Below, piece by piece: positions 1 to 11,355 of a stretch of 39,166 nucleotides of DNA. A model generated the notes under the pieces. That model worked only from the letters and a program-made list of their open reading frames with translations, did not search any database and was not told the origin of the DNA. How positions within the stretch are numbered: position 1 is the first letter of the stretch; each line of letters starts with the position of its first letter. This DNA is from Liquorilactobacillus uvarum DSM 19971 (GTDB lineage Bacteria; Bacillota; Bacilli; Lactobacillales; Lactobacillaceae): contig NZ_AZEG01000019.1 in the NCBI RefSeq assembly GCF_001434935.1, positions 341 through 39,506 of the forward strand, written 5' to 3'. Position numbers and translations under genes: made by a program.

Positions 1-10
1 TTATAGTGTT

Positions 11-84
11 GCACCCATAGCGCAATTGGATAGAGTGTCTGACTACGAATCAGAAGGTTGTAGGTTCGACTCCTACTGGGTGCA
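11..84 (+). tRNA. tRNA-Arg (anticodon ACG)
   Basis: A complete 74-nt cloverleaf is visible. The 7-bp acceptor stem GCACCCA/TGGGTGC is followed by discriminator A. The T arm carries GGTTCGACTCC, and the anticodon stem TCTGA/TCAGA encloses loop CTACGAA, giving ACG at 45-47. A34 is normally deaminated to inosine to read CGU/CGC/CGA. CCA is not encoded, so it must be added after transcription. The gene opens a three-tRNA cluster that may begin before the window. Confidence 0.96.
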
Positions 85-91
85 TATTCAT

Positions 92-165
92 CGGGAAGTA
101 GCTCAGCTTGGTAGAGCACCTGGTTTGGGACCAGGGGGTCGCAGGTTCGAATCCTGTCTTCCCGA
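92..165 (+). tRNA. tRNA-Pro (anticodon TGG)
   Basis: A 74-nt cloverleaf with acceptor stem CGGGAAG/CTTCCCG and discriminator A. Anticodon stem CCTGG/CCAGG encloses loop TTTGGGA, giving TGG at 126-128, the general proline reader. The T loop is GTTCGAATC. CCA is not encoded. Only 7 nt separate it from the tRNA-Arg, so the two are almost certainly processed from one transcript. Confidence 0.96.
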
Positions 166-229
166 TAGGTCTACAAATGCTTGTGATTAACTAAGCTTCA
201 TTGTTTAAATAGTTATTTTATGATATTTT

Positions 230-303
230 CGGGAAATAGCTCAGCTTGGTAGAGCACTACGTTCGGGACGTAGGGGTCGCAAGTTCGAATCTTGTTTTCC
301 CGA
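230..303 (+). tRNA. tRNA-Pro (anticodon CGG)
   Basis: A 74-nt cloverleaf whose body is nearly identical to the preceding tRNA-Pro (same D arm, variable loop and T loop). Anticodon stem CTACG/CGTAG encloses loop TTCGGGA, giving CGG at 264-266, specific for CCG. The acceptor is CGGGAAA/TTTCCCG plus A; CCA is not encoded. The likeness suggests duplication of the UGG gene followed by a change of the anticodon arm. A terminator follows within 5 nt. Confidence 0.95.
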
Positions 304-307
304 TATT

Positions 308-345
308 AAAAAAACTCGTAACGGAGATGACGTTGCGGGTTTTTT
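308..345 (+). terminator. Terminator of the tRNA cluster
   Basis: Inverted repeat AAAACTCGTAACG / CGTTGCGGGTTTT with two wobble pairs, running into a T tract. It closes the tRNA transcript. Between here and the ctsR promoter at 464 I see nothing else. Confidence 0.85.
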
Positions 346-463
346 AATTATTTATTTGAATTTTAGCGTATGTTTATAATCAAACTTGTAGGTTAGAATT
401 GTGGTTTGCAAAAAGGAATTTTATGATGTAATATAGTTAAACTAAACGATCAGAGCTGGATCT

Positions 464-491
464 TTGCATTTCTAGATTTTTTACGTATAAT
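464..491 (+). promoter_or_regulatory. Sigma-A promoter of ctsR-clpC
   Basis: -35 TTGCAT (464-469), a 16-bp spacer and a perfect -10 TATAAT (486-491). The CtsR box begins 4 nt after the -10, so bound repressor would cover the transcription start. Confidence 0.8.
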
Positions 492-494
492 AAT

Positions 495-511
495 AGTCAA
501 CATTAGTCAAA
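495..511 (+). promoter_or_regulatory. CtsR operator (heptad direct repeat)
   Basis: AGTCAAC-ATT-AGTCAAA. The known CtsR box is a direct repeat of RGTCAAA separated by 3 nt; here the right heptad is perfect and the left has one mismatch in its last base. Its place between the -10 and the ctsR start codon indicates autoregulation of the ctsR-clpC operon. Confidence 0.85.
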
Positions 512-531
512 AAGTTTAGAGGATGAGATAT

Positions 532-999
532 ATGCAAGGACAAAATATTTCTGATATTATTGAGGAATATCTAAAAAGAATCTTGGCTGATTCACATCAG
601 ATTGAGATCAAACGTTCTGAGATAGCACAACTGTTTAATTGTGTACCATCCCAAATCAATTATGTAATCAACACACGCTTTACTATTCAAAATGGTTATG
701 TTGTTCGTAGTAAAAGAGGTGGAGGCGGCTATATTAGAATCGCAAAGGTCAACTTGATCAGTGATGCAGATGTAATGGATGACTTAATGGATGTGATTGA
801 TGATAATATTAGTTTTACTCAGGCATTTCGAATCATCCAGAGTTTGTTTGAAGATAGTGTTTTGACACAAAAAGAAGCAAATCTTATTTTGGCAGCGATC
901 GATCAGAGGACCTTAGCGTTTGAAGACAAGAGAGTTGAAAATGCTGTTCGTGCTCGAATCTTGATCAGTATACTGAATCGTCTAAAGTATGACGATTAG
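532..999 (+). CDS. ctsR: CtsR, class III stress gene repressor
   Basis: CtsR is the dimeric repressor that binds RGTCAAA direct repeats and controls clp genes; heat or protein-damage stress inactivates it. The 155-residue product has the family layout: N-terminal winged helix-turn-helix (SEIAQLFNCVPSQINYVINTR), the glycine-rich wing tip RGGGGYIRI that senses temperature in the characterised B. subtilis protein, and a helical C-terminal dimerisation domain. I start at the ATG at 532 because AGAGGA (518-523) lies 8 nt before it; an in-frame ATG at 523 overlaps that site. clpC follows after 17 nt. mcsA and mcsB, which sit between ctsR and clpC in Bacillus, are absent here, as in other lactobacilli. 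Confidence 0.96.
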   Translation: MQGQNISDIIEEYLKRILADSHQIEIKRSEIAQLFNCVPSQINYVINTRFTIQNGYVVRSKRGGGGYIRIAKVNLISDADVMDDLMDVIDDNISFTQAFRIIQSLFEDSVLTQKEANLILAAIDQRTLAFEDKRVENAVRARILISILNRLKYDD

Positions 1000-1016
1000 G
1001 AAGTGAGGGATATATT

Positions 1017-3497
1017 ATGGATAACTTATTTACGCCAAGTGCTAGGCAAGTTCTAGTATTAGCCCAAGAACAAGCTAAGTATTTTAGACACCAAGCTGTT
1101 GGAACGGAGCATCTACTGTTAGCGCTAACGCTTGAAACAAATGGAATAGCTAGCAAAGTATTGCAGCAGTTTATTGTGACTGAAACAGATATTCGTGAAG
1201 AGATAGAACGCCTGACAGGCTACGGAACATTAAAACGAAATGGTGCTAATAATTATTTGCCATATTCACCCAGAGCAAAGGAAATATTGTCAGTTGCGGG
1301 TGACGAAGCTAAAAGAACTAACTCTACAAAAATTGGAACAGAACATCTATTGTTGGCTCTGTTGAGAAACGATGATATTTTATCTTCTCGGATTCTTCGG
1401 AGTTTGAATGTCGATACTAGAAAAATGTATCAGACTATTATCCACAAGCTCGGTTTAAGTGAAGCACAAATTAAAAAATATGACAAAAAGGTGCCTAAGA
1501 AAAATGGGACACCTACATTAAACTCATTAGCACGAAACTTAAATATATTAGCTGAGGATAATAAGATTGACCCTGTTATAGGGAGAGAAAAAGAAGTTAA
1601 ACGTATAATTCAGGTTCTCAGCCGTAGAACTAAAAATAATCCAGTTTTATTAGGAGAACCGGGTGTTGGAAAAACAGCTGTTGCGGAAGGCTTAGCGCAA
1701 AGTATTGTAACAGGCAATGTGCCCGAAAGTTTGCAAAAAAAGAGAGTCATGATGCTTGATATGGGATCATTAGTTGCAGGAACTAAGTATCGTGGTGAAT
1801 TTGAAGATCGGGTTAAGAAAGTTATTGACGAAATTTATTCAGATGGTAATGTTATTCTCTTTATCGATGAATTGCATACACTTATCGGAGCTGGTGGAGC
1901 TGAGGGTGCAATAGATGCTTCAAATATTTTAAAACCAGCTTTGGCTCGAGGAGAGGTTCAAGTTATTGGGGCCACAACACTTGATGAATTTCAGAAATAT
2001 ATTGAGACTGATTCAGCACTTGAACGCCGTTTTGCAAAAATTATAGTTGAAGAGCCTTCACCTAAAGAAACTGTTCAAATTTTGAAGGGCCTTCGTCCAA
2101 AATATGAGGAACATCATCAGCTTGAAATTACTGACGAAGCTATTGAAACAGCCGTTCGTTTGAGCACAAGATATATTACTAACCGCTTTTTACCCGATAA
2201 AGCAATTGATTTAATGGATGAATCAGCTGCAAGAGTTAGGTTAGAGACTTCAGGACAAACTAAAAAAACTGCAGCTAAAAAAGCCTTACTGGAGGAGTTA
2301 GCAACACAAAAGATCGAAGCTCTCAGTTCTGAGAATTTCGAATTAGCTGCAGATGTTAGGCAAAAGGAATTGCGCACGAAGAAGCAATTGCAAAAACTGG
2401 AGGACAAAGAAGCTGCTGAAGAATCTGGCAAAACAAAATACGGAGTCAGTGTTACTGAAGAAAATGTGGCTGAAATTGTGTCTGAATGGACAGGAGTACC
2501 TTTAACTCAAATGAAGAAGTCGGAATCTGACCGTTTGGTTGGACTCGAGGGCGTTCTTCATAAACGAGTTATTGGGCAAGAAGAAGCTGTGTCAGCCGTG
2601 TCGCGAGCTATTCGTCGTGCACGCAGCGGGTTAAAAGATCCGGTTCGACCGATTGGTTCATTTATGTTCTTGGGACCAACTGGTGTGGGAAAGACTGAAC
2701 TTGCGAAGGCTTTAGCTGAGGCTATGTTTGGGACTGAAGATTCGATTATTAGGATCGACATGAGCGAGTATATGGAGAAATATGCCACTAGTCGTTTGGT
2801 GGGTTCACCTCCGGGGTATGTCGGTTATGAAGAAGGAGGTCAGCTTACAGAGAAAGTACGGCAACATCCTTACTCTGTTGTTTTATTTGATGAAGTTGAA
2901 AAAGCTCATCCTGATGTTTTCAATATTCTTTTGCAAGTCTTAGATGATGGATATTTAACCGATTCAAAAGGACGTCGTGTTGATTTTCGAAACACTATTA
3001 TCATTATGACATCAAACCTTGGAGCCACTGCTTTACGTGATGAAAAACAAGTTGGCTTCGGGAGCTCTAAAGCGTTAGATGATTTCAAGGCTATGTCTGC
3101 TAAGATACATGAAGCTTTGAAGAAAGCATTTAGACCTGAATTCCTTAACCGTATTGATGAAACAGTTATTTTCCATTCACTTACGGAGAAAGAATTGCAT
3201 GCAATCGTTAAACTGATGGCCAAAGAAGTACTGGATCGCGTTCGAGAACAAAAAGTCGATATTAAAATTACACCTGCAGCAATTGATGTAGTTGCAAAAG
3301 TAGGCTTTGATCCTGAGTATGGTGCTCGACCGTTAAGACGAGCATTACAGACAGAGGTAGAGGATAGGCTGAGTGAGGCTTTAATCACCGGGCAAATTAA
3401 AGTTAATAGCAAAGTAACAATTGGAGCAAGCAAAGGAAAAATTAGTTTAAAAATACAAGATGATGACCAGAAAACAGCTGGTCAACTTGCCAAATAA
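1017..3497 (+). CDS. clpC: ClpC, AAA+ unfoldase subunit of the Clp protease
   Basis: Hsp100 chaperone that unfolds substrates and threads them into ClpP. The 826 residues have the full class I layout: two N-terminal Clp repeats (about 1-145), AAA+ D1 with Walker A GEPGVGKT (213-220) and Walker [12 protein letters not shown], a coiled middle domain with a UVR-like helical pair near 420-455, and AAA+ D2 with Walker A GPTGVGKT (553-560) and Walker [14 protein letters not shown]. The short middle domain marks ClpC rather than ClpB, where a long M-domain propeller would be expected. The start is ATG after GGAAGTGAGGGA, 17 nt behind ctsR, so it is co-transcribed and CtsR-controlled. With no mcsA/mcsB nearby, adaptor supply must come from elsewhere, for example MecA. 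Confidence 0.97.
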   Translation: MDNLFTPSARQVLVLAQEQAKYFRHQAVGTEHLLLALTLETNGIASKVLQQFIVTETDIREEIERLTGYGTLKRNGANNYLPYSPRAKEILSVAGDEAKRTNSTKIGTEHLLLALLRNDDILSSRILRSLNVDTRKMYQTIIHKLGLSEAQIKKYDKKVPKKNGTPTLNSLARNLNILAEDNKIDPVIGREKEVKRIIQVLSRRTKNNPVLLGEPGVGKTAVAEGLAQSIVTGNVPESLQKKRVMMLDMGSLVAGTKYRGEFEDRVKKVIDEIYSDGNVILFIDELHTLIGAGGAEGAIDASNILKPALARGEVQVIGATTLDEFQKYIETDSALERRFAKIIVEEPSPKETVQILKGLRPKYEEHHQLEITDEAIETAVRLSTRYITNRFLPDKAIDLMDESAARVRLETSGQTKKTAAKKALLEELATQKIEALSSENFELAADVRQKELRTKKQLQKLEDKEAAEESGKTKYGVSVTEENVAEIVSEWTGVPLTQMKKSESDRLVGLEGVLHKRVIGQEEAVSAVSRAIRRARSGLKDPVRPIGSFMFLGPTGVGKTELAKALAEAMFGTEDSIIRIDMSEYMEKYATSRLVGSPPGYVGYEEGGQLTEKVRQHPYSVVLFDEVEKAHPDVFNILLQVLDDGYLTDSKGRRVDFRNTIIIMTSNLGATALRDEKQVGFGSSKALDDFKAMSAKIHEALKKAFRPEFLNRIDETVIFHSLTEKELHAIVKLMAKEVLDRVREQKVDIKITPAAIDVVAKVGFDPEYGARPLRRALQTEVEDRLSEALITGQIKVNSKVTIGASKGKISLKIQDDDQKTAGQLAK

Positions 3498-3561
3498 TTT
3501 GTAGCTGTGCTAAAAAATGGTAAGTAGTCAGGTATGTCAATTTAATAAATAGTATGAGATT

Positions 3562-3601
3562 AGTTCTAGGAATTTTAAAAAAGAGTTCCTAGAACTTTTT
3601 T
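3562..3601 (+). terminator. Terminator of ctsR-clpC
   Basis: Perfect 11-bp inverted repeat AGTTCTAGGAA / TTCCTAGAACT followed by a T run. It separates the stress operon from rpoBC. Confidence 0.92.
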
Positions 3602-3698
3602 AGCTTTTTTTAAACAATTTAAAATTGGAAACAAAATGCTAGAGTTTTTTTAATACTTGTTTGTTTCAATAAAATTTGTTCTACGTAGGATGCTGTAC

Positions 3699-3727
3699 TT
3701 GACAGCCGCACCATTAATTGTTAAAAT
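3699..3727 (+). promoter_or_regulatory. Strong sigma-A promoter of rpoB-rpoC
   Basis: Consensus -35 TTGACA (3699-3704), an optimal 17-bp spacer and -10 TAAAAT (3722-3727). The predicted start near 3734 leaves a leader of about 210 nt before rpoB. The stretch from the clpC terminator to this promoter is AT-rich and shows no gene. Confidence 0.87.
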
Positions 3728-3733
3728 TTGTAA

Positions 3734-3930
3734 TTGGAAAAAACTGTGAATTTTGTTAGCTGTGATATATTGTCCATAGCTAGCTTGATAAGAAGCAAAA
3801 ATAGTGATGGTCGACAGACAGACATATACTGTTTTTGGTTTTTTTTTGCCAAAAAAACAGCAAAAATTAAATTGTAATCAAAATGTAATAATTTTTTGCT
3901 GCTTTAGGTGGATTCGCAGAAAAAATTTGA
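3734..3930 (+). ncRNA. Structured rpoB 5' leader (candidate Lacto-rpoB motif)
   Basis: The leader contains CTGTTTTTGG (3829-3838) facing CCAAAAAAACAG (3849-3860) across a U-rich loop. A second long A/U stem pairs CAGCAAAAATTA (3858-3869) with TAATTTTTTGCTG (3889-3901). The two share CAG at 3858-3860 and so cannot both form fully. A last hairpin, CTGC/GCAG, lies just before the ribosome binding site. A conserved RNA of unknown function called Lacto-rpoB is known upstream of rpoB in lactic acid bacteria. Position and taxon fit, but I cannot confirm the consensus by eye. Confidence 0.5.
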
Positions 3931-3942
3931 GAGGTGAACAAT

Positions 3943-6900
3943 TTGGCAGGACATTTAGTAAAATACGGTAAACACCGTACACGTAGAAGTTATGCCCGGA
4001 TCAAGGAAGTTTTGGAGTTACCAAACTTGATCGAAATTCAGACAAATTCCTACAAGTGGTTCTTAGACGAAGGTCTTCGTGAAATGTTCGAAGACATTAT
4101 GCCAATTGAAGACTTTGCTGGTAATTTGTCACTTGAATTTGTCGACTATCAATTGTTAGAACCAAAATATACAGTCGATGAGGCAAGACAGCATGATGCA
4201 AATTATTCAGCTCCGCTTCATGTTACGTTGAATTTAATTAATCATGAGACTGGTGAAATTAAGTCGCAGGATGTCTTCTTTGGAGATTTTCCGTTAATGA
4301 CTGAACAGGGAACATTCATTATAAATGGTGCAGAACGTGTAATTGTTTCTCAATTAGTCCGTTCACCAGGAGTTTATTATAGTGAAGAATTAGATAAAAA
4401 TGGGCGTGAAAACTATGGAACTACAGTTATTCCTAACCGTGGTGCATGGCTTGAATATGAAACAGATGCGAAAAACATTGCCTATGTTCGAATTGACCGT
4501 ACGCGTAAAATTCCACTTACAGAATTAGTTCGTGCTTTGGGTTATAGTTCAGATGATGAAATTATTAAAATGTTGGGATCTAATGATAGCTTAATGCTGA
4601 CTTTGGAGAAGGATGTTCATAAAAACACTGAGGATTCGCGGGTTGCGGAATCTTTGAAGGATGTATATGAACGTTTGCGCCCAGGTGAGCCTAAAACGGC
4701 TGATAGTGCACGTAGTCTTTTAACAGCACGTTTCTTTGATCCAAAACGTTATGATTTTGCGCCTGTTGGACGTTACAAAGTTAACAAAAAATTAAACTTA
4801 AAAACACGTTTATTGAATAAAACTTTAGCAGAAACGCTGGCTGATCCAGAGACTGGTGAAATTATTGTTAAAAAAGATACTGTTATTGATAAGCATGTAA
4901 TGGATAAGTTGGCTCCATACCTCGATCGTGAAGACTTTAAAACTGTAACCTTCCATCCTTCAGAAGAAGGTGTCGTTACAGACCCAATGACTTTACAGGT
5001 TATTAATGTTTATTCTGAAAAGGATCCTGAAAAAGTGGTCAAGATGATTGGCAATGGTCATATTGATTTGAAGTATAAGCATATCTTGCCGGCTGATATT
5101 ATCGCTTCGATGAATTATTTCTTTAGCTTGCAAGAAGGCATTGGTTTTGCGGATGATATCGATCACTTGGGTAATAGACGTATTCGCTCTGTTGGTGAAT
5201 TGCTTCAAAATCAATTCAGAATTGGCCTTTCAAGAATGGAACGTGTTGTTCGTGAAAGAATGTCTATTCAAGACACGTCAACAGTTACACCACAGCAATT
5301 AATTAATATTCGACCTGTCGTTGCTTCCATTAAAGAGTTCTTTGGTAGCTCACAGTTATCACAGTTCATGGATCAAACGAACCCATTAGGTGAGTTGACG
5401 CATAAGCGCCGTTTATCAGCTTTAGGACCGGGCGGTTTGACACGTGATCGTGCTGGATATGAAGTTCGTGATGTTCACTATACGCATTATGGTCGGATGT
5501 GTCCTATTGAGACTCCTGAAGGACCTAATATAGGTTTAATTAATAGTTTGTCATCTTACGCACGAATTAATAAATATGGATTTATCGAAACGCCATATCG
5601 TCGTGTCTCATGGACAACGCATAAGGTTACAGAGAAAATCGATTATTTAACTGCGGACGAGGAAGATAACTATGTTATTGCTCAAGCTAACTCACCACTA
5701 AATGATGATGGTTCGTTTGTAGATGACATTGTTATGGCTCGTGCTAAGAGTGAAAACATCGAAATTTCGATAGATAAAGTTGATTACATGGATGTTTCGC
5801 CTAAGCAAGTAGTTGCAGTTGCGACAGCATGTATTCCTTTCTTGGAAAATGATGATTCTAATCGTGCTTTGATGGGGGCCAACATGCAGCGCCAAGCTGT
5901 TCCACTGCTTGATCCGCATGCACCTTTAGTAGGAACCGGTATAGAATACAAAGCGGCACACGATTCGGGTGTTGCACTGATCTGTAAAAATGAAGGAACA
6001 GTTGAATACGTTGATGCACGCGAAGTTCGTGTCCGACGCGAGGACGGTTCACTTGATAAGTACAAGCTAATGAAATTCCGTCGTTCAAATGGTGGTAAGA
6101 ACTATAATCAACGTCCGATTGTTCGTGTGGGCGATCATGTTGATGCTGATGAGGTCTTGGCTGATGGACCATCAATGGAAAACGGAGAATTGGCTTTAGG
6201 TCAAAACCCGTTAATTGCTTTCATGACATGGGATGGATACAATTTCGAAGATGCGATTGCGATTAATGAACGTCTTGTTAAGGAAGATGTTTATACTTCT
6301 ATTCATATTGAAGAACATGAATCAGAAGCACGAGATACTAAGCTCGGACCGGAAGAAATGACGCGTGAAATACCCAATGTTGGTGAAGATGCACTGAAAG
6401 ATCTTGATGAATTTGGGATTGTCCGTATTGGAGCAGAAGTTCATGATGGCGATATCTTAGTTGGTAAAGTAACTCCTAAAGGGGTAACTGAGCTATCTGC
6501 TGAGGAACGTTTACTGCACGCTATTTTCGGAGAAAAAGCCCGCGAAGTAAGAGACACTTCTTTGCGTGTTCCTCATGGTGGCGGCGGTATTGTGCAGGAT
6601 GTTAAAATCTTTACACGTGAAGCTGGCGATGAGTTATCACCAGGTGTAAATATGATGGTCCGTGTCTACATTGCACAAAAACGTAAGATTCAAGTTGGAG
6701 ATAAAATGGCTGGTCGTCATGGTAATAAAGGAACTGTTTCAATCGTTATTCCTGAAGAAGATATGCCATATATGCCAGATGGTACACCAATCGATATCAT
6801 GCTGAGCCCAATGGGTGTTCCTTCACGTATGAATATTGGACAAGTGCTTGAACTTCATTTGGGAATTGCGGCACGTAAATTAGGAATTCATGTTGCTTCA

Positions 6901-7530
6901 CCGGTTTTCGATGGTGCACGTGATGAAGATATTTGGGAAGCATTAAAAGAAGCTGGTATTTCAAGTGATGGTAAGACGGTTGTATATGATGGTCGAACTG
7001 GTGAACCGTTTGATAATCGTATTTCAGTTGGTGTTATGTATTATCTGAAACTTGCACATATGGTTGATGATAAGATCCATGCACGTTCAATTGGACCATA
7101 CTCACTTGTTACACAACAACCCCTTGGTGGTAAAGCACAATTTGGTGGTCAAAGATTTGGTGAGATGGAAGTTTGGGCCCTTGAGGCTTATGGTGCGGCA
7201 TATACGTTGCAGGAAATAATGACTTATAAGTCTGATGATGTTGTTGGACGTGTTAAGACTTATGAAGCAATTGTAAAAGGCGAACCAATTCCGAAACCAG
7301 GTGTTCCTGAATCATTCCGCGTTTTGGTCAAAGAATTACAGTCATTAGGATTGGACATGAAGGTTCTTGATTCTGAGAAGCAAGAGATTGAACTCAGAGA
7401 TATGGATGATGATGATGATGATGTTGTGAACGTGGATGCTTTGAGCAAGCTCGCTAAAGAACAAGCAGAGAAAAAAGCCAAAGAACAAGCTGAAAATTCA
7501 GAAAAAGCTGAGACTAAAACAGAAAAATAA
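3943..7530 (+). CDS. rpoB: RNA polymerase beta subunit
   Basis: Core subunit of RNA polymerase that forms one side of the active-site cleft and binds rifampicin. The 1195-residue product begins [20 protein letters not shown], the usual lactobacillar N-terminus. I start at TTG 3943, 6 nt after GAGGTG (3931-3936); a GTG at 3934 in the same frame falls inside that Shine-Dalgarno sequence. The rifampicin pocket begins near residue 468 ([11 protein letters not shown], then [14 protein letters not shown]) with the usual drug-contact Q, D, H and S, so no resistance change is seen there. The C-terminus ends in an acidic DDDDDD stretch and a Lys/Glu-rich tail, common in this group. rpoC follows after 70 nt. 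Confidence 0.98.
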   Translation: MAGHLVKYGKHRTRRSYARIKEVLELPNLIEIQTNSYKWFLDEGLREMFEDIMPIEDFAGNLSLEFVDYQLLEPKYTVDEARQHDANYSAPLHVTLNLINHETGEIKSQDVFFGDFPLMTEQGTFIINGAERVIVSQLVRSPGVYYSEELDKNGRENYGTTVIPNRGAWLEYETDAKNIAYVRIDRTRKIPLTELVRALGYSSDDEIIKMLGSNDSLMLTLEKDVHKNTEDSRVAESLKDVYERLRPGEPKTADSARSLLTARFFDPKRYDFAPVGRYKVNKKLNLKTRLLNKTLAETLADPETGEIIVKKDTVIDKHVMDKLAPYLDREDFKTVTFHPSEEGVVTDPMTLQVINVYSEKDPEKVVKMIGNGHIDLKYKHILPADIIASMNYFFSLQEGIGFADDIDHLGNRRIRSVGELLQNQFRIGLSRMERVVRERMSIQDTSTVTPQQLINIRPVVASIKEFFGSSQLSQFMDQTNPLGELTHKRRLSALGPGGLTRDRAGYEVRDVHYTHYGRMCPIETPEGPNIGLINSLSSYARINKYGFIETPYRRVSWTTHKVTEKIDYLTADEEDNYVIAQANSPLNDDGSFVDDIVMARAKSENIEISIDKVDYMDVSPKQVVAVATACIPFLENDDSNRALMGANMQRQAVPLLDPHAPLVGTGIEYKAAHDSGVALICKNEGTVEYVDAREVRVRREDGSLDKYKLMKFRRSNGGKNYNQRPIVRVGDHVDADEVLADGPSMENGELALGQNPLIAFMTWDGYNFEDAIAINERLVKEDVYTSIHIEEHESEARDTKLGPEEMTREIPNVGEDALKDLDEFGIVRIGAEVHDGDILVGKVTPKGVTELSAEERLLHAIFGEKAREVRDTSLRVPHGGGGIVQDVKIFTREAGDELSPGVNMMVRVYIAQKRKIQVGDKMAGRHGNKGTVSIVIPEEDMPYMPDGTPIDIMLSPMGVPSRMNIGQVLELHLGIAARKLGIHVASPVFDGARDEDIWEALKEAGISSDGKTVVYDGRTGEPFDNRISVGVMYYLKLAHMVDDKIHARSIGPYSLVTQQPLGGKAQFGGQRFGEMEVWALEAYGAAYTLQEIMTYKSDDVVGRVKTYEAIVKGEPIPKPGVPESFRVLVKELQSLGLDMKVLDSEKQEIELRDMDDDDDDVVNVDALSKLAKEQAEKKAKEQAENSEKAETKTEK

Positions 7531-7600
7531 GGCGAAATTTGGGACAGCACTAAGAAAATTTAGTGTTTAGAAATCAACTAAAGAAAAGGAGGTCGGTCTC

Positions 7601-10600
7601 TTGATCGATGTCAATAAATTCGATAGCATGCAGATTGGCTTAGCTTCTTCTGATAAGATCCGTAGTTGGTCTTATGGAGAAGTAAAGAAACCAGAAACAA
7701 TCAACTATCGTACGTTGAAGCCTGAAAAAGATGGTTTGTTCGACGAAAGAATATTTGGACCTACTAAAGATTGGGAATGTGCTTGCGGTAAATATAAACG
7801 TATTCGTTACAAAGGTATTGTTTGTGATCGCTGCGGAGTTGAAGTTACTCGAGCAAAAGTACGACGTGAAAGAATGGCCCATATCGAACTTGCAGCACCT
7901 GTAACACACATTTGGTATTTTAAAGGTATTCCTAGTCGAATGGGTCTTGTACTCGATATGAGTCCACGGGCCCTTGAGGAGATTATCTATTTTGCCTCAT
8001 ATGTGGTAACTGAACCTGGCAATACTCCTCTAGAGAAGAAACAGTTATTAACTGAACGCGAATATCGCGAAAAACGTGAGCAGTATGGACAAGAGTTCAA
8101 AGCTGGTATGGGCGCTGAAGCTATTAGAAGTCTGTTGCGCGATGTTGAACTTGAAAATGAATGTAATGAATTAAAGGAAGAATTGAAAGAAGCTACTGGT
8201 CAAAAACGGACTCGTGCCGTTAGACGATTAGACATTCTCGAATCATTCTTGAAATCTGGAAATGATCCTGCATGGATGGTCATGGATGCCATTCCTGTTA
8301 TTCCGCCGGACTTGCGCCCAATGGTCCAATTAGAAGGTGGACGTTTTGCAACGTCCGATTTAAATGACCTTTACCGTCGTGTAATCAACCGAAACAACCG
8401 CTTGAAACGATTGCTTGATTTGAATGCGCCTGGCATTATTGTTCAAAATGAAAAGAGAATGTTGCAAGAAGCAGTTGATGCATTGATTGATAATGGTCGC
8501 CGTGGTCGTCCAGTTACTGGACCAGGAAATCGTCCACTCAAATCATTATCGCATATGCTTAAAGGTAAGCAGGGACGTTTCCGTCAAAACTTACTTGGCA
8601 AACGTGTTGATTATTCAGGACGTTCAGTTATCGATGTTGGTCCTAAGTTAAAAATGAATCAGATGGGTATTCCACATGAAATGGCGCTTGAATTATTCAA
8701 ACCCTTCATGATGAAAGAACTTGTGAAGCGTGAAATGGCTTCTAACATTAAAAATGCTAAGCGTAAAATTGATCGTCGCGATGAAGATATCTGGGATGTT
8801 TTGGAAGATGTCATCAAGGAACATCCTGTTCTCCTTAACCGCGCCCCTACACTGCATCGTTTGGGAATCCAAGCATTTGAACCTAAATTGGTTAATGGTA
8901 AGTCAATGAGACTACATCCATTAGCTTGTGAAGCTTACAATGCCGATTTTGATGGTGACCAAATGGCAATACATGTTCCTTTATCAGATGAAGCCCAAGC
9001 TGAAGCACGTTTGTTGATGTTGGCAGCACATCATATTTTGGCTCCAAAAGATGGTAAACCAATTGTTACACCATCACAAGATATGGTTATTGGAAACTAC
9101 TATTTGACGATTGAAGAGTCGAACCGCGAAGGCGAAGGTATGGTCTTCAAGGATGTTAATGAAGTGCGAACAGCTTATTTGAACAATTATGTTCATTTGC
9201 ATACACGTATCGGTTTGCAGACTGCAACTTTATCAGCTGCAGGAAAACCTTTTACAGATTGGCAAAAAGAACGAATCATGATAACAACTGCAGGAAAAGC
9301 AATTTTTAATGAGATTTTGCCTGCTGATTTTCCATATTTGAATGAACCTACTTCTGAAAATTTGACGGAGAAAACCCCTGATAAATATTTCATTGAACCG
9401 GGAACCGACATTCATCAGTTCTTGAAAGACCATGAACTCATTGGGCCATTCAAAGCCGGCTTCTTGAGTGATATCGTTGCAGAAGTTTATAAGAAATTCA
9501 AAGTTACTGAAACTTCTAAGTTGTTGGATAGACTGAAAGATTTAGGGTATTATGAGTCAACTAAATCAGGTTTAACAGTTGGAATTTCTGACATTACAGA
9601 TCTGAAAGAAAAGAAGGGCATTATTGAAGCTGCTCACAAGGAAGTCAATAATGTAGCTAAACAGTTCCGGCGTGGTTTAATAACCGAAGATGAACGTTAT
9701 GAACGAGTTATTGCTATTTGGAATAATGCTAAAGATGAAATCCAGGAAAAGCTAATTCAGAACATGGATCCAGAAAATCCTATTCAGATGATGTCAGATT
9801 CTGGGGCTCGTGGAAATATTTCAAACTTTACTCAGTTGGCCGGAATGCGTGGCTTAATGGCTGCTCCTAATGGTAAAACAATGGAATTGCCAATTGTTGC
9901 TAATTTCCGTGAAGGTTTGTCTGTTATGGAAATGTTTATTTCTACTCACGGTGCGCGTAAGGGAATGACAGATACGGCTTTGAAAACTGCTGATTCAGGA
10001 TATTTAACACGTCGTTTAGTAGATGTTGCTCAAGACGTTATCATTCGTGAAAAAGATTGTGGAACTGATCGTGGACTTGATGTAACTGCTATTCGTGAGG
10101 GCAATGAACTGATCGAACCATTGTTTGACCGAGTACTGGGTCGTTACGCAATGAAAACAGTCAAGAATCCTAAAACAGGTGAAGTTATTGTTCCTGCAAA
10201 TGAATTGATTGATGAAAATATGGCCCAGACTATTGTTAAAGCAGGAATCGAAAAAGTTACTATTCGTTCTGCCTTTACCTGCAATACTAAGCATGGTGTC
10301 TGTGAACGTTGTTATGGTCGTAATATGGCTACTGGAGATGAGGTCGAGGTTGGTGAAGCAGTCGGAACTGTTGCTGCGCAATCAATTGGTGAACCTGGTA
10401 CACAGTTAACAATGCGGACTTTCCATACTGGTGGTGTTGCTGGAGACGATATTACACAAGGACTTCCTCGTGTTCAAGAAATTTTTGAAGCACGTAATCC
10501 TAAGGGTCGTGCAGAAATTTCTGAAGTTACAGGGGTTGTGGAAAGTATCGAAGAAAATCCTGCAGAACGCACAAAAGAGGTTACTGTTAAGGGTGAAACC

Positions 10601-11263
10601 GATACGCGAACCTATAGTTTGCCGTTTACTTCTGTGCTTAAAGTTGCTGAAGGAGACTCCATCCATCGTGGTGAAGCCTTAACGGTCGGCTCAGTTGATC
10701 CAAAGCAATTAATCAAAGTTCGAGATGTTCTTTCTACTGAAAACTATATCTTGCGCGAAGTACAAAAGGTATATCGTATGCAAGGTGTTGAAATCTCTGA
10801 TAAGCATATCGAAGTTATGGCTCGTCAAATGCTGCGTAAAGTGCGTGTTATGGATCCGGGTGATACAGAGCTTCTTCCAGGTACTTTGATGGATATTAAT
10901 GATTTTAGGGATCAAAACTATCAAACTCTGATTAAGGGAAGCATACCTGCCACAGCTCGTCCTGTCTTGCTTGGGATAACGAAGGCTTCACTTGAAACGA
11001 ACAGTTTCTTGTCAGCTGCTTCCTTCCAAGAAACAACGCGTGTCTTGACAGATGCTGCTATTCGTGGAAAGAATGATCCGTTGATTGGTTTGAAAGAGAA
11101 TGTTATCATTGGTAAAATTATTCCAGCTGGAACAGGTATGCCCGATTATCGCGGTATTAAGCCTAAAGAAGTTGGAGCTGTTTCTGAAAATGTTTATTCA
11201 ATTTCTGACTTAGAAAAAAAGTTAAAAGCAGAAGAAAAACAGCCACAGAATGATAACAAATAA
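7601..11263 (+). CDS. rpoC: RNA polymerase beta' subunit
   Basis: Catalytic subunit of RNA polymerase. The N-terminal zinc site is C60, C62, C75 and C78. The active-site loop NADFDGDQ holds the three Mg2+-binding aspartates D449, D451 and D453. The second zinc site is C820, C894, C901 and C904. The length of 1220 residues is normal for Bacilli. The start is TTG at 7601 behind AAAGGAGGT. The 70-nt gap from rpoB contains a small hairpin (CACTAA/TTAGTG) but no terminator, so the pair is one operon. A strong terminator follows at 11315. Confidence 0.98.
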   Translation: MIDVNKFDSMQIGLASSDKIRSWSYGEVKKPETINYRTLKPEKDGLFDERIFGPTKDWECACGKYKRIRYKGIVCDRCGVEVTRAKVRRERMAHIELAAPVTHIWYFKGIPSRMGLVLDMSPRALEEIIYFASYVVTEPGNTPLEKKQLLTEREYREKREQYGQEFKAGMGAEAIRSLLRDVELENECNELKEELKEATGQKRTRAVRRLDILESFLKSGNDPAWMVMDAIPVIPPDLRPMVQLEGGRFATSDLNDLYRRVINRNNRLKRLLDLNAPGIIVQNEKRMLQEAVDALIDNGRRGRPVTGPGNRPLKSLSHMLKGKQGRFRQNLLGKRVDYSGRSVIDVGPKLKMNQMGIPHEMALELFKPFMMKELVKREMASNIKNAKRKIDRRDEDIWDVLEDVIKEHPVLLNRAPTLHRLGIQAFEPKLVNGKSMRLHPLACEAYNADFDGDQMAIHVPLSDEAQAEARLLMLAAHHILAPKDGKPIVTPSQDMVIGNYYLTIEESNREGEGMVFKDVNEVRTAYLNNYVHLHTRIGLQTATLSAAGKPFTDWQKERIMITTAGKAIFNEILPADFPYLNEPTSENLTEKTPDKYFIEPGTDIHQFLKDHELIGPFKAGFLSDIVAEVYKKFKVTETSKLLDRLKDLGYYESTKSGLTVGISDITDLKEKKGIIEAAHKEVNNVAKQFRRGLITEDERYERVIAIWNNAKDEIQEKLIQNMDPENPIQMMSDSGARGNISNFTQLAGMRGLMAAPNGKTMELPIVANFREGLSVMEMFISTHGARKGMTDTALKTADSGYLTRRLVDVAQDVIIREKDCGTDRGLDVTAIREGNELIEPLFDRVLGRYAMKTVKNPKTGEVIVPANELIDENMAQTIVKAGIEKVTIRSAFTCNTKHGVCERCYGRNMATGDEVEVGEAVGTVAAQSIGEPGTQLTMRTFHTGGVAGDDITQGLPRVQEIFEARNPKGRAEISEVTGVVESIEENPAERTKEVTVKGETDTRTYSLPFTSVLKVAEGDSIHRGEALTVGSVDPKQLIKVRDVLSTENYILREVQKVYRMQGVEISDKHIEVMARQMLRKVRVMDPGDTELLPGTLMDINDFRDQNYQTLIKGSIPATARPVLLGITKASLETNSFLSAASFQETTRVLTDAAIRGKNDPLIGLKENVIIGKIIPAGTGMPDYRGIKPKEVGAVSENVYSISDLEKKLKAEEKQPQNDNK

Positions 11264-11314
11264 TTTAGTAGTATTTGCTAGAATATAGATAAAGAGCACA
11301 TTAATGTGAAGATT

Positions 11315-11355
11315 AAGACCTACGCCAAAGCTTATGTTTGGTGTAGGTCTTTTTT
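11315..11355 (+). terminator. Terminator of rpoB-rpoC
   Basis: Hairpin AAGACCTACGCCAAA / TTTGGTGTAGGTCTT, 15 bp with one wobble pair, followed by a T run. It ends the rpoBC transcript. Confidence 0.93.

Noticed and set aside
2117-3433. Long antisense ORFs inside clpC, rpoB, rpoC, fusA and the r-protein genes
   Set aside because: They are shadows of strongly biased coding frames, lack ribosome binding sites, and encode no recognisable domain.
3750-3771. Second rpoB promoter with extended -10 TGATATATT
   Set aside because: No -35 at a usable distance; the TTGACA-17-TAAAAT promoter at 3699 explains expression.
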